A DNA stretch of 64,000 nucleotides, taken from positions 124,001 through 188,000 of the forward strand of contig JAACJG010000002.1 in the NCBI GenBank assembly GCA_009917695.1, read 5' to 3'. The notes under the pieces are model-generated. The model searched no databases. It was not told the DNA's origin and worked only from the letters and a program-made list of their open reading frames with translations. This DNA comes from Candidatus Rifleibacterium amylolyticum. Lineage in GTDB: Bacteria > Muiribacteriota > Ozemobacteria > Ozemobacterales > Ozemobacteraceae. The first letter of the stretch is position 1. The number at the start of each line of letters is the position of its first letter. The position numbers were made by a program, and so were the translations under genes. Positions 36,128-44,352 of the stretch are shown in pieces.

Positions 36128-36424
36128 TTATTTCTTCTTCTTGGCAACGGTGCCGTTTACCATGTCTTTCAGCTCTTTGCCAGCGATGAACTTGGCAACT
36201 TTTTTGGCTGCGATCTTGATGGGCTTCTTGGTCTGGGGGTTGACACCTTTGCGAGCTTCGCGCTTAACGGTTGCAAAAGAACCGAAGCCGATGAGCTGCA
36301 CTTTGTCGCCCTTTTTGAGTCCGCCCTTAACGGCGTCTACAAAAGCTTCAAGGATAGCCTGAGCACTTGCATTGGTAACGTCTGCTTTTTTAGCGATTGC
36401 CTTCACGAGTTCTGATTTATTCAC
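36128..36424 (-). CDS. hup: HU-family DNA-binding protein
   Basis: A 98-residue histone-like protein. The GTG at 36424 has AGGAGG six bases upstream and gives the classic start VNKSELVKAIAKKAD. The DNA-binding arm region contains GFGSFATVKREARKGVNPQTKKPIKI (seen as GFGSF, RKGVNPQT and related pieces), and the tail is lysine-rich (KKKK). HU dimers bend and compact DNA. It has its own promoter and terminator and is monocistronic. An upstream TTG at 36451 would lie at the predicted transcription start and is rejected. Confidence 0.95.
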   Translation of the reverse strand: MNKSELVKAIAKKADVTNASAQAILEAFVDAVKGGLKKGDKVQLIGFGSFATVKREARKGVNPQTKKPIKIAAKKVAKFIAGKELKDMVNGTVAKKKK

Positions 36425-36456
36425 GGAAACCCTCCTGGAAAATTTGGTCAAGGTTG

Positions 36457-36485
36457 ATTATACATATTACCTCGACGATGCACAA
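36457..36485 (-). promoter_or_regulatory. HU promoter
   Basis: On the minus strand TTGTGC (36480-36485), 17 bases, TATAAT (36457-36462). The predicted start near 36450 leaves a leader of about 25 bases containing the strong ribosome site. Confidence 0.65.
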
Positions 36486-36650
36486 GTGGGTAAACTACTA
36501 AAATTCAACTTTTCGACTCCGACCCGTCACCCGCAGGCCGTCAAATTCACTTGTAGTCTATGTTTTTGTATGTATAAAAACTATAAAAAATTTTTTTTCA
36601 GTGAACTCCCGGCAACGATGCCAGTCTTATTGAATATCGATACACTCGCT

Positions 36651-36842
36651 TCAGGAATCGACGTGCAACCCCATGGATTCAAGCTCCACAACTAGAGATT
36701 CAGCCATGCGCTGGGCCAGACGGTCACGCTGCTGAGGTGTGAGATGGTTGATGCGATAGTAGTTCTGAATTGTGCTGCCTTCTTCCAGGCGATCCAAAAA
36801 ACGGTGAATGTCGATCGCTTTAACCACGTCACTTGAGTTCAT
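36651..36842 (-). CDS. Small hypothetical protein
   Basis: A 63-residue, mostly helical and acidic reading frame with good codon character (begins MNSSDVVKAIDIHRFL, ends MGLHVDS). A GGCGGGTG stretch lies about seven bases before the ATG and may be its ribosome site. No signal, membrane segment or cysteine is present. I do not recognise the family. It lies upstream of HU on the same strand but 165 bp and a promoter separate them. Confidence 0.5.
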   Translation of the reverse strand: MNSSDVVKAIDIHRFLDRLEEGSTIQNYYRINHLTPQQRDRLAQRMAESLVVELESMGLHVDS

Positions 36843-36962
36843 CTGTCACCCGCCTGCAAAATTTTATGGTTGCAGTTATAGCACACCCGGCGACTTCTTC
36901 GCAAAGGGCGACAAACTGGCTGGTAAACAGGAGTTCATCGAACCCTCGACCGCTATCCCGCA

Positions 36963-37140
36963 TCAGCTTTCCGTTAAAAATTTTGAAGTTTTTTTAGCCC
37001 GGTGCAATGCGCATTCTGGCATTTTCAGCCACTCAACAGGCCCTTTTTGCACATTGTGCAAAAAGCCGGTATACCAGCTCCAGAGGTCGAAAATGTTCAG
37101 GTGCATCAGCCTCAGCCGTATCAGGTCATCTTCATCAATA
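36963..37140 (-). pseudogene. Decayed 3' fragment related to the methyltransferase gene at 41051
   Basis: Plus-strand bases 37041-37129 align without gaps to 41012-41100, with about 65 of 89 identical by eye. On the minus strand the fragment reads D-D-L-I-R-L-R-L-M-H-L-N-I-F-D against C-D-Q-I-M-L-K-V-M-H-L-S-I-F-D at the end of the methyltransferase. It stays open to a TGA at 36963, past where the intact gene stops. The rest of the methyltransferase is missing, and the frame is closed by TGA just upstream. The remaining intergenic DNA on both sides (36843-36962 and 37141-37339) shows nothing I can name. A perfect ten-base stem with an ATT loop lies at 37043-37065 within the conserved part. 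Confidence 0.55.
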
Positions 37141-37339
37141 CAGGTTCAAATGGGGATACGAAAGAATCAAACTTTGTATTGAAGAGCTCTGGAAATCGAG
37201 AATCCGTTGCAATGTGCCTTTAATGAATTCACCGCTACTCTGTTTGCCTTTGCAACATGCTTATTTCCTTGCAACTCAGATTATGGCTGACTGCTTTTCA
37301 TATATGGTGCTGTTGTTTTAATTCTGGCTCAGACGAATA

Positions 37340-37372
37340 AAAGGCCTCGCGGCAATATGACACGAGGCCTTT
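37340..37372 (-). terminator. Hairpin terminator after the TadG-like gene
   Basis: A ten-base perfect stem (37340-37349 with 37363-37372) 28 bases after the TadG-like stop. On the minus strand it is followed only by a short T-rich stretch. Confidence 0.65.
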
Positions 37373-37400
37373 GAATTCGCAATCTGTAGCCAGCCAGAAT

Positions 37401-40148
37401 TTAATAAAGCTTACCTGGCGGCAATTCATTAGGATCGACAATGTATCTGATAAATTTTCCTCTTACCTGGCCAGGTTGATAGGGCCCAAGGTCGCCGGCA
37501 TGACCAGCTTCGTAATCCAGCGTTCCATCGTAGCCTGCTCTGGTGTAACTTGCAGGAGGAATGACTTCAAATTCGGCAAACCCAATGATTCTAACAGAAG
37601 CCTCAAAGTCGTAATTCTCGGGTCGGTAAATGCCATTGGGATGATCAGTGCCCTGCAGATCGTAAATACTGGAAGCAGACGCATTTTTTGTGCTGTTCAA
37701 AGGAATTTCAGGGCCAATGTCGGTAATCGGAACGATGATTCTTGAGTTCGGCTTATAAGTTTCGTTGCCGTAGACTCTGAAACCGACCGCCTGATCGGTC
37801 GGGCCAGCCATGTTTCCTGGTTCGATCATAAGGCGGTCATTGATTTCCAGCGGGTTATTAAAGCCGAACATGAAGCGATCACGATAATCATTGGCGCCAC
37901 CGCCATTGGTGTTGTCCATGTCAACCGGACCGTAGCTGCTTTTGTTTTTTCCGGTGATATCATCTGGCGGAGGAACATCGCCGGTAACATCTTTTTCTAC
38001 CAATGACCCAAGAAGTATGTTATTCAGAACCAGACGCTTGCTTTGGACATTATGATGGTAATGTCCGGCGAGAAACGTGAACTCGCCGCTGCCCTTCTGA
38101 CCTTTAACATAACGAGCCTGAGAGCTGTTTGTGGTTCTGTTCCCCAGAATTGCAGTCTCATCTTTGACGCAATCGTGATTAAATACAGCGGTGTGGCCCG
38201 TGCCCGTATCAGGATAAGTGCCATGATTCTGGCATCTGGGGTCAGTGGCTCCGATAAGTGTAAATGGGAGGCTTGTCCCTGCCGATATAGGCGAGTTAAT
38301 CGTCGAATAATAGCTGACGCCAACTTTGATTGGAAATCGACGATATATATAGTCTTCAAAAGCGAAACAGTCGGAAAATGCCGTAACTGGATCTTTGCCC
38401 TCATAGATTCCTGCCTGCCAAAGAGCTATATCCAGCGTTTCGGGAGCAAAGCACTGAGCAAAAAGAAACCCGCCAATTTCTACATGGCTGCGAATCCTTC
38501 GTGCAACATCCCACTTCATTTTTTGCACTGCTGTCGCCTTATCAAACCACCCGGCAGCGTTATCGCCGATACCTGGCCCATTGTTACCTGTACCGATCAC
38601 GTCTCTGGGCTTGGGTTCAGACCCTTCGTCGCTGGTGTAACCATGGGCTGCGGCTATGCCACGCAAGGTGTTATATTCTCGACATTGCAGATAATCACTC
38701 GATCCACACATAGTGACACCGGCATCGTCTCGATAAAAAACACCGTTCTTGCCCTGACGTTCGGCACAGCGTATATGGCGCAGCTGGCAACTGTCTTCAT
38801 CATATGAATCTGCCCACTGCCAGCTGGTTACTGTAACCCACTGCCATTTCCCTGAAACTCTCTTCCATTTCTGAGTCGTTGTAAGAGTATATTTTCCACT
38901 GCAGTATGGGCACATCCTGTTCTGAGCATTGTCTTCTGTTCCTAAACTGTTGTTGTCGAAAAAAGTCCTACAGGTCCAGTCCCGCCGTCCGCAGCCACCG
39001 CTGAAACCGGTAAAGTCTTCGTGATGAAGATGCACCCAGTGGTATCCATCGAGGGTGCCGTCGAGAATCTCGCCATCGTAAATATGCGAATTATTATCCT
39101 CATCATAGGTTTCAGTTCTTTGCCAACCATCTGGCATACTGTATCCCCCGTATGGAATAAGCGCACTTCTAAGAACTTCTTCAACCGGATCTGCCCCAGC
39201 CTGCGACGAGTAAACCGCTATCCTTGGCCGGTCATACAATTCGAGAACATTGGGATTTACCTGATCAAATATGGCCTGAATTGCATCTGAGCCTTCAATG
39301 ACTTCATATGATACAGATTTGTAAGGATTAGATTTAAGCTTGGCAATCAAATCATCGTGATATGGCAGAAAAAATGAACCTCCACGATAACCAAGCAGCC
39401 AATAAACAGGTGTAAATCCGGTATCAGTTCCATTGCCTATTCTCAGGCACCAGAAGGCAATACCGTAAGCTCTGAGATATCCTGTTTCGCTCTTCTGGGC
39501 ACCAGAATCCATAGGTATCAGGATCATTTTCAAGCCATCCTGATCTGGTGGTATTTCTGTATTGCCGCCGCCGGAACCAAGCTTGAGTATGTATTCCTGA
39601 CCATCCTGAAAACCCTCGTCACTACCAAACAGGGAGCAAGTATACATGTTTTTGCTAAAATCTTTGGTGGTTCCGTGAGGAATAGCAAGGGGAATGATTC
39701 CCGCAAAACTTGAACCGCTATCACGACTGGCGGAAACTTCTGTAGAATTTATATTCATTATCCTTGCAAAGAACAGCCCAACCCCACCTTTGGCTGCGAC
39801 TTTCAGACTGTCCCTGCTTATCTCAGTTTCGATATCATTATCGCTAAGTTCCTCCTGAGAAAAGCCGTTTGTCCTGATGACTTCAATAATATGATTTCTG
39901 ACATTTTGTATATCTTCGGCAGTCAGTTGTTTACCTGGCTCAAAATCTGCCAGCCTGTCAAAACCCGCTTTCCAGCCGGCATTAACCGCCGTCTGAAGCC
40001 TGCTGTGGCTGAAATAAAGATAACCAATATCTGTGACCAGAGCGATTATGCTAATCATGAGCACGGCTGCCAGAGCAGTCATCACCAATACGCTGCCGTG
40101 CCTGTTCAGAGAGCAAATATAGCCAGAACTGCATTTTCTAATATTCAT
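37401..40148 (-). CDS. TadG-like pilus protein fused to a large HLHHEDFTG-motif domain
   Basis: A 915-residue protein. GGAGGG lies five bases before the ATG. Residues about 15-60 (HGSVLVMTALAAVLMISII, then HSRLQTAVNAGWKAG) form the membrane anchor and pseudopilin-like start of TadG/TadE proteins. Residues about 150-340 form a mixed domain with MILIPMDSGAQKSE. Around residue 370 is WVHLHHEDFTGF. Cysteine pairs follow (C-x6-C; C-P-Y-C near 407; two more pairs to about 490). Then come VARRIRSHVEIGGFLFAQC and HYHHNVQSKRLVLNNILLG near 680. The HLHHEDFTG...GGFLFA...RLVLNN order recalls a family often annotated 'asparagine synthetase B' in Bacteroidota and Gemmatimonadota, from memory. The rest is beta-rich. 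TadE lies 70 bases upstream. Confidence 0.75.
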   Translation of the reverse strand: MNIRKCSSGYICSLNRHGSVLVMTALAAVLMISIIALVTDIGYLYFSHSRLQTAVNAGWKAGFDRLADFEPGKQLTAEDIQNVRNHIIEVIRTNGFSQEELSDNDIETEISRDSLKVAAKGGVGLFFARIMNINSTEVSASRDSGSSFAGIIPLAIPHGTTKDFSKNMYTCSLFGSDEGFQDGQEYILKLGSGGGNTEIPPDQDGLKMILIPMDSGAQKSETGYLRAYGIAFWCLRIGNGTDTGFTPVYWLLGYRGGSFFLPYHDDLIAKLKSNPYKSVSYEVIEGSDAIQAIFDQVNPNVLELYDRPRIAVYSSQAGADPVEEVLRSALIPYGGYSMPDGWQRTETYDEDNNSHIYDGEILDGTLDGYHWVHLHHEDFTGFSGGCGRRDWTCRTFFDNNSLGTEDNAQNRMCPYCSGKYTLTTTQKWKRVSGKWQWVTVTSWQWADSYDEDSCQLRHIRCAERQGKNGVFYRDDAGVTMCGSSDYLQCREYNTLRGIAAAHGYTSDEGSEPKPRDVIGTGNNGPGIGDNAAGWFDKATAVQKMKWDVARRIRSHVEIGGFLFAQCFAPETLDIALWQAGIYEGKDPVTAFSDCFAFEDYIYRRFPIKVGVSYYSTINSPISAGTSLPFTLIGATDPRCQNHGTYPDTGTGHTAVFNHDCVKDETAILGNRTTNSSQARYVKGQKGSGEFTFLAGHYHHNVQSKRLVLNNILLGSLVEKDVTGDVPPPDDITGKNKSSYGPVDMDNTNGGGANDYRDRFMFGFNNPLEINDRLMIEPGNMAGPTDQAVGFRVYGNETYKPNSRIIVPITDIGPEIPLNSTKNASASSIYDLQGTDHPNGIYRPENYDFEASVRIIGFAEFEVIPPASYTRAGYDGTLDYEAGHAGDLGPYQPGQVRGKFIRYIVDPNELPPGKLY

Positions 40149-40218
40149 GTGTTCCCTCCAACCAACCAGTCAACCAACCAATTGTTCTTCTTCATTTAAT
40201 GGAAAGCGATCTGTGATG

Positions 40219-40668
40219 TTATTCTTTTCGCTCCTTTGCCGAGGCATGTATGGTGATAGTTCCCGGTTTGCTTTCGCTACCTACAAGGCTCCCCAGAAGC
40301 GGGGTAACAGGACTGAAATCGAAAGACGCTTTCACCTCCACGGTTTCAAAGCCATTAACGCCCACCCCGGCGAATTCTATTGCGCTGTAGTTGTTTTCAG
40401 CCATCATCGGCGACCTGAATTTCCAGAAAACTGCTTTTACAGAGTCTTCGGGTGTATGTGTCGCAGACGTGAACATGTCTCTGGCTACCAGCGGATGAAT
40501 CCGCTTTGTAGCGGCGCGGGCAGCTTGAATGCATTGATAGTTCAACGTGCTCCATGCATGCATTGCTCTGCCAAAATCGAAAATTCCAATCAGCGCAAAC
40601 AGGAACAAAGGCAAAACCAAGGCCATTTCAACTGTCGCCTGACCACGCTTTTTTCTGGGTTTATACAT
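40219..40668 (-). CDS. TadE-like pseudopilin family protein
   Basis: About 149 residues from the ATG at 40668; a TTG at 40701 in frame is the alternative, and the AGGGAGGG between them is rather far (11 bases) from the ATG. The N-terminus has the TadE signature KKRGQATVEMALVLPLFLFALIGIFDF (seen as GQATVEMAL plus the hydrophobic helix). A periplasmic domain of about 110 residues follows. TadE/TadF proteins are minor pseudopilins processed at the membrane for Flp/Tad pilus assembly. Only the TadG-like gene accompanies it, and no TadA ATPase or TadB/C is in the window. Confidence 0.85.
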   Translation of the reverse strand: MYKPRKKRGQATVEMALVLPLFLFALIGIFDFGRAMHAWSTLNYQCIQAARAATKRIHPLVARDMFTSATHTPEDSVKAVFWKFRSPMMAENNYSAIEFAGVGVNGFETVEVKASFDFSPVTPLLGSLVGSESKPGTITIHASAKERKE

Positions 40669-41050
40669 TATGCTGTTTTCCCTCCCTACCAAATCGACCA
40701 AGCAAGAATCGTGCTCATTTTCCCAAATAAATCATAAAAAAAAGCGCAGCGAATTATCATAGAATTTGCAAAATTCTCGTGTCGATTTGCATAAAAGCAG
40801 CTTAAGATTGTTTCGTCTCTCACCGCATGGTAATGGCTCTATGAGGAATTAGAATGATCGCAAACCATCTAAGCACAGCAACATGTATTCAAGAATTCAA
40901 TGAAGCCTTTGCAGCGAAAGGCTAATGTTTTGGAGAATTTTTTCATTGCCCAGGTAAAAATTACCACACAAAAAGGTAAAAATACCCCACAAACGCCAAC
41001 CAATCATTCGACCCTTTTTACACATTGTGCAGAATGCCGGCATACCGGGG
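40669..41050. other. Intergenic stretch without a gene
   Basis: No convincing reading frame. It holds the two tandem palindromic sites at 40952-40995, the part of the duplicated methyltransferase 3' region lying beyond that gene's stop (41012-41050), and an A/T-rich zone next to tadE (40730-40800) that may carry the tadE promoter. No consensus promoter was identified. Confidence 0.6.
40952..40995. repeat. Tandem 22-bp repeat, each copy centred on a palindrome
   Basis: Two adjacent copies beginning AGGTAAAAAT, with a 22-base period. Copy one contains GGTAA-n3-TTACC (40953-40965) and copy two GGTA-n4-TACC (40975-40986). A two-turn spacing of palindromes is typical of a pair of operator sites; which gene they would control is not clear. 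Confidence 0.6.
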
Positions 41051-41593
41051 CTAACGATCGAAGATACTCAGGTGCATAACCTTGAGCATGATCTGGTCGC
41101 AGAGCGAAAAACCTGCCTGCTCGCCCAGCTGCTTTATCATTTCGGCCGGCATGCGATGATCGAGCGGTGGCCCGATTTCCTGGTCGACGTAAGGCCATTC
41201 AAGCACCGCCAGGCGGTGGCGCGTCACCCTGAAAGCTTCACGCATAGCCTGCAAGGCATCGTCAGTTTCGTGCAGCACATGTGACATGAGAACCAGATCG
41301 AAGCTGGCATCAGCAAACGGCAGCTTTTCAGCAAAGGCATTGCTGAATTCGACGCCAGGCACCAGTTCTGCCGCAACTTTCAGATAGTTGTCGTTACAGT
41401 CGATGCCGTGAACCTCGCAACCTCGCAGATGAAAGGCTTCGGCAAACAATCCGGTACCGGTGCCGATATCGAGAACTCTGGTGGCATTACACCCGGCAAA
41501 ACAGTAATTTAAAACCCGATCAACCTGTAGTCTGGCTGAGCGCTCGGGATTACGTAACTTTTCAATCGAACCGGCAAAGCGTTTCTCATTCAT
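41051..41593 (-). CDS. SAM-dependent methyltransferase (class I, Methyltransf_11 type)
   Basis: A 180-residue protein. The SAM-binding loop is VLDIGTGTGLFAE, followed by the acidic residue in HGIDCNDNYL. LPFADASFDLVLMSHVLHE is the post-II motif of small-molecule or quinone-type methyltransferases. The substrate is not evident. The ATG lies eight bases after the NptA-like stop, but with no strong ribosome site. The C-terminus is short: sequence after the TAG keeps similarity to a second copy at 37041-37129, so the gene may once have been longer. Confidence 0.85.
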   Translation of the reverse strand: MNEKRFAGSIEKLRNPERSARLQVDRVLNYCFAGCNATRVLDIGTGTGLFAEAFHLRGCEVHGIDCNDNYLKVAAELVPGVEFSNAFAEKLPFADASFDLVLMSHVLHETDDALQAMREAFRVTRHRLAVLEWPYVDQEIGPPLDHRMPAEMIKQLGEQAGFSLCDQIMLKVMHLSIFDR

Positions 41594-41601
41594 AAAAAAT
41601 C

Positions 41602-43776
41602 TTAGCTTACCGGACTGCCGGGAGGCTTAATCTCTTCATTAGCAGCCTGAAGCGCGGCTTCTATCGCAGCATCACCCTGTTCAGACGGGATCTGGTTTTT
41701 ATGATACCAGTCAACGATCATCGCTTTCGACATCTCGATAGAGTGCATATTCAGTCGTTTGAAGCATTGCAACAGATCCATGTGCAGAGTTGAAGTTTCA
41801 ATAGACTGCACCTTATGCTGGAAAACGCGACGCATGTGAGCGGTGCGCAGTCGCTTGATCAACACTTCGAAGGTTCTCTCCGACTTCATGACTCTTTCGG
41901 CCTGTTCGGTGCTGTGAGTCGCAAAAGCGTTGATAATAAGCTTGAAGTTCTCATTGGAACGATCGAACATGCCCAGCAATTCGCGGAAGCCCTCTTCAGA
42001 AAACCTGATTTCTTCACGCGCCTTGGCTCGCGCAAACGGCACGATGATCTTGTGAATAAGGTCAGCCTGCCCTTCGAGTTCGTTGATAATCGACATATAG
42101 CGCATCATCACCGAAGTCTGTTCTTCTGTCAATGACTCTTCTGAAAGACTGGACAGATACTTGGTAATCTCATACTGGGCCGTATCGACCTTCTCCTCTC
42201 GAAAAGAAACTTCCTGAATCGTTTCTTCGCGACCGTATGAGATCATTTCTGGCACCTTCTCCATCATGAACTCGACATGGCCGGCCATGCGCAGAATCTC
42301 GCGTGCGACGTTTCCAAGTGCCAGTTCAGGCGATTTAAGAAGGCTTTCTGAGAGATACTTGGTTTTGACCGATCGCATCGACTCTTCTGAAGACTCCTCC
42401 GGTATCAGCAGATGTGTCAGTTTGATGATCTGGTCGTAAAAGGGAAACATGACGATCATCTTGAGAATGGCCGAAATCATGTGAGCATTCGCAACTTCGC
42501 GCGCCGGGGACGAAGAGAAAGGCGCGGTGCACCAGACTACGAAGTCACTGAAACTGAGGTATTCATAAAGAAACGGCAGAAAGATTACAGTGCCGATAAG
42601 ATTATAAAGAACATTGAGCAGAGCCGTCTTTTTGGCGGCGGCAGAGCCACCGATAGCAGCAATCCAGCCGGTGATGCAGGTGCCCGTATGAGCGCCAAGA
42701 ATCAAAGGAATTGAAGCATGCAGAGTGATCAGGCCCTGACTGGCAAATACCACGACAAGACCTATGGTCGCACCACTGCTCTGAATGAGAGCGGTGAAGA
42801 GCATCGATCCGATGATCGCACTGATCGGGTAATTGCTGAACGACAGAAGCATTTCTCTGAAGGCTGGGAAGCTGCGCAAAGGCGACATCGAGACGCTCAT
42901 GATCTTCATCCCGTAAAAGATAAAACCAAAACCCATGATGATATCGCCCGCATACAAAACCGTTTTGTTGCGCGAGAACTTGAGAATGAAACCGGCACCA
43001 ATCATCAACAGAGCGAAGTGCGAAATCTCGAAGGCAATCAGCTGCACCGTAATGGTGGTTCCGATATTGGCGCCGAAAATAACTGAAAGCGTCTGACTGA
43101 TCGTCATCAGAGAAGCATTAACAAAGCCAACCAGCATGACTGTGGTAGCCGAACTGCTCTGCGTGACGGCGGTAACCAGAATACCGGTGATAACGCCCAT
43201 GTATCGGTTGTTGGTAAAGGTACCGAGAATAGACTTCATTTTTTTGCCGGCGATTTTCTGTAAACCGTCTGCACCAAGATTCATGCCGAAAAGAAACATA
43301 CCGAGTCCGCCCATCAGGCCGAAAATCAGATACATGACCCAGTTTTCTTCATTGACACCAAAATCGACATAGGTAAAGACAGCCGGGTTTTCACGCAACT
43401 GCGCCATAACCCGATAGCTCCCGGCTTCTGTTGGCGAGAATGGCTCAAGCCGGATTATGCCAACCGGGTTACTTTTTATGCTTGTTGCCGGCAATTTAAA
43501 GGCCTTTGCCGCCGAAGGACGATTTACCACAATAAGGTCGACAATGCCGCCAACGACCGGATTATCGTTGAGATCGACCAGCTTGAGCTCTACAGGCTTA
43601 CTGTTGCCATGGGCCAGAATCGACTGCTCATTCCCTGAGTCGACGAGCAGACGCATGGTAGGTGTAGCCGGGTCTACCACGGTTACGGGTGAATTACTGG
43701 CGAAAGCTCCGTTAAAAGCGAGCAAAGCAAAAACAGCAGCAAAGAGAACAGGCAACAAACGGCGGCGTGAAAACAT
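41602..43776 (-). CDS. Na+/Pi cotransporter (NptA/YjbB family) with N-terminal Ig-like and C-terminal PhoU-like domains
   Basis: A 724-residue protein. The ATG at 43776 has GAGGA eight bases upstream. A Sec signal (about 5-27) precedes an Ig-like/invasin-type domain of about 95 residues (PTMRLLVDSGNEQSI...), placed in the periplasm. The transporter part has two inverted repeats with the signatures TAVTQSSSATTVMLVGFV and LIQSSGATIGLVVVFA plus GANIGTT and GAHTGT. The last 200 residues form a PhoU-like helical bundle in the cytoplasm. It likely moves phosphate with sodium. NptA proteins with a PhoU tail are common; the added extracellular Ig domain is less usual. Confidence 0.9.
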   Translation of the reverse strand: MFSRRRLLPVLFAAVFALLAFNGAFASNSPVTVVDPATPTMRLLVDSGNEQSILAHGNSKPVELKLVDLNDNPVVGGIVDLIVVNRPSAAKAFKLPATSIKSNPVGIIRLEPFSPTEAGSYRVMAQLRENPAVFTYVDFGVNEENWVMYLIFGLMGGLGMFLFGMNLGADGLQKIAGKKMKSILGTFTNNRYMGVITGILVTAVTQSSSATTVMLVGFVNASLMTISQTLSVIFGANIGTTITVQLIAFEISHFALLMIGAGFILKFSRNKTVLYAGDIIMGFGFIFYGMKIMSVSMSPLRSFPAFREMLLSFSNYPISAIIGSMLFTALIQSSGATIGLVVVFASQGLITLHASIPLILGAHTGTCITGWIAAIGGSAAAKKTALLNVLYNLIGTVIFLPFLYEYLSFSDFVVWCTAPFSSSPAREVANAHMISAILKMIVMFPFYDQIIKLTHLLIPEESSEESMRSVKTKYLSESLLKSPELALGNVAREILRMAGHVEFMMEKVPEMISYGREETIQEVSFREEKVDTAQYEITKYLSSLSEESLTEEQTSVMMRYMSIINELEGQADLIHKIIVPFARAKAREEIRFSEEGFRELLGMFDRSNENFKLIINAFATHSTEQAERVMKSERTFEVLIKRLRTAHMRRVFQHKVQSIETSTLHMDLLQCFKRLNMHSIEMSKAMIVDWYHKNQIPSEQGDAAIEAALQAANEEIKPPGSPVS

Positions 43777-43975
43777 TCCTGACTTCCTCAATCTTTTTTG
43801 TGGTAAACTTGTATTCTATAAAAGCGCAGCAGGACTTGTCAAATAAAACTTATGCACAATTTAGTGTATGGCAAGCAAAAAATGGCAGCACTGCGCCAAC
43901 CTGTCCCTGAAAAAATGTCGCTATAAAATCTTGCAGCTATTATCACGCCGGACATCGCTGATGCTTTCTCATCAT

Positions 43976-44008
43976 AAAAGAAGCCCGGTACTTACGCACC
44001 GGGCTTCT
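43976..44008 (-). terminator. Hairpin terminator after the small D/G/S-rich protein gene
   Basis: An eleven-base perfect stem (43979-43989 with 43998-44008), followed on the minus strand by TTTA. It lies 12 bases past the stop at 44021. Confidence 0.7.
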
Positions 44009-44020
44009 GGTAAAAATCTA

Positions 44021-44257
44021 TTAAAAAAGAACGCCGCCTGTGTCGCCGCCGCAGTCGAAACCGCCGCCGCTGCTGCCGCTGTCCCAGCTGTCGCCAGAGT
44101 CGGTTGAATCCGGACCCGGATCTGGAGCCGGTGCGGGATCAGTATAAGGGCCTCCATCGTTGTCAGTGCCCTGGTCAGGCATATCTACGGCCATGGCAGA
44201 GAACGAAAAACCGAGCATGAAAACAGCACAGAGCAGAAAGATAATTCCTCGTCGCAT
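44021..44257 (-). CDS. Small exported Asp/Gly/Ser/Pro-rich protein
   Basis: A 78-residue precursor. AGGAGG is eight bases before the ATG at 44257. Residues 1-23 are a Sec signal ending SAMA. The mature 55 residues are low-complexity and acidic: a DNDGGPYTDPAPAPDPGP stretch, then S/D/G repeats (DSGDSWDSGSSGGG) and two cysteine/glycine bits at the end. The strong ribosome site, signal peptide and terminator argue that it is real. No function is known; acidic D/G/S stretches can bind calcium. Confidence 0.7.
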   Translation of the reverse strand: MRRGIIFLLCAVFMLGFSFSAMAVDMPDQGTDNDGGPYTDPAPAPDPGPDSTDSGDSWDSGSSGGGFDCGGDTGGVLF

Positions 44258-44352
44258 CAATAATTCCTCCTGATATTTCGCTGGTAAATATTACCTGGTA
44301 ATTGTAACAGATCTTAAAACTCAGACTCGATCAGAAAACACATGGCCGCCGA

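Noticed and set aside
38043-38807. 254-codon plus-strand frame opposite the TadG-like gene
   Set aside because: No domain or ribosome site; the minus-strand gene has conserved motifs across the same bases.
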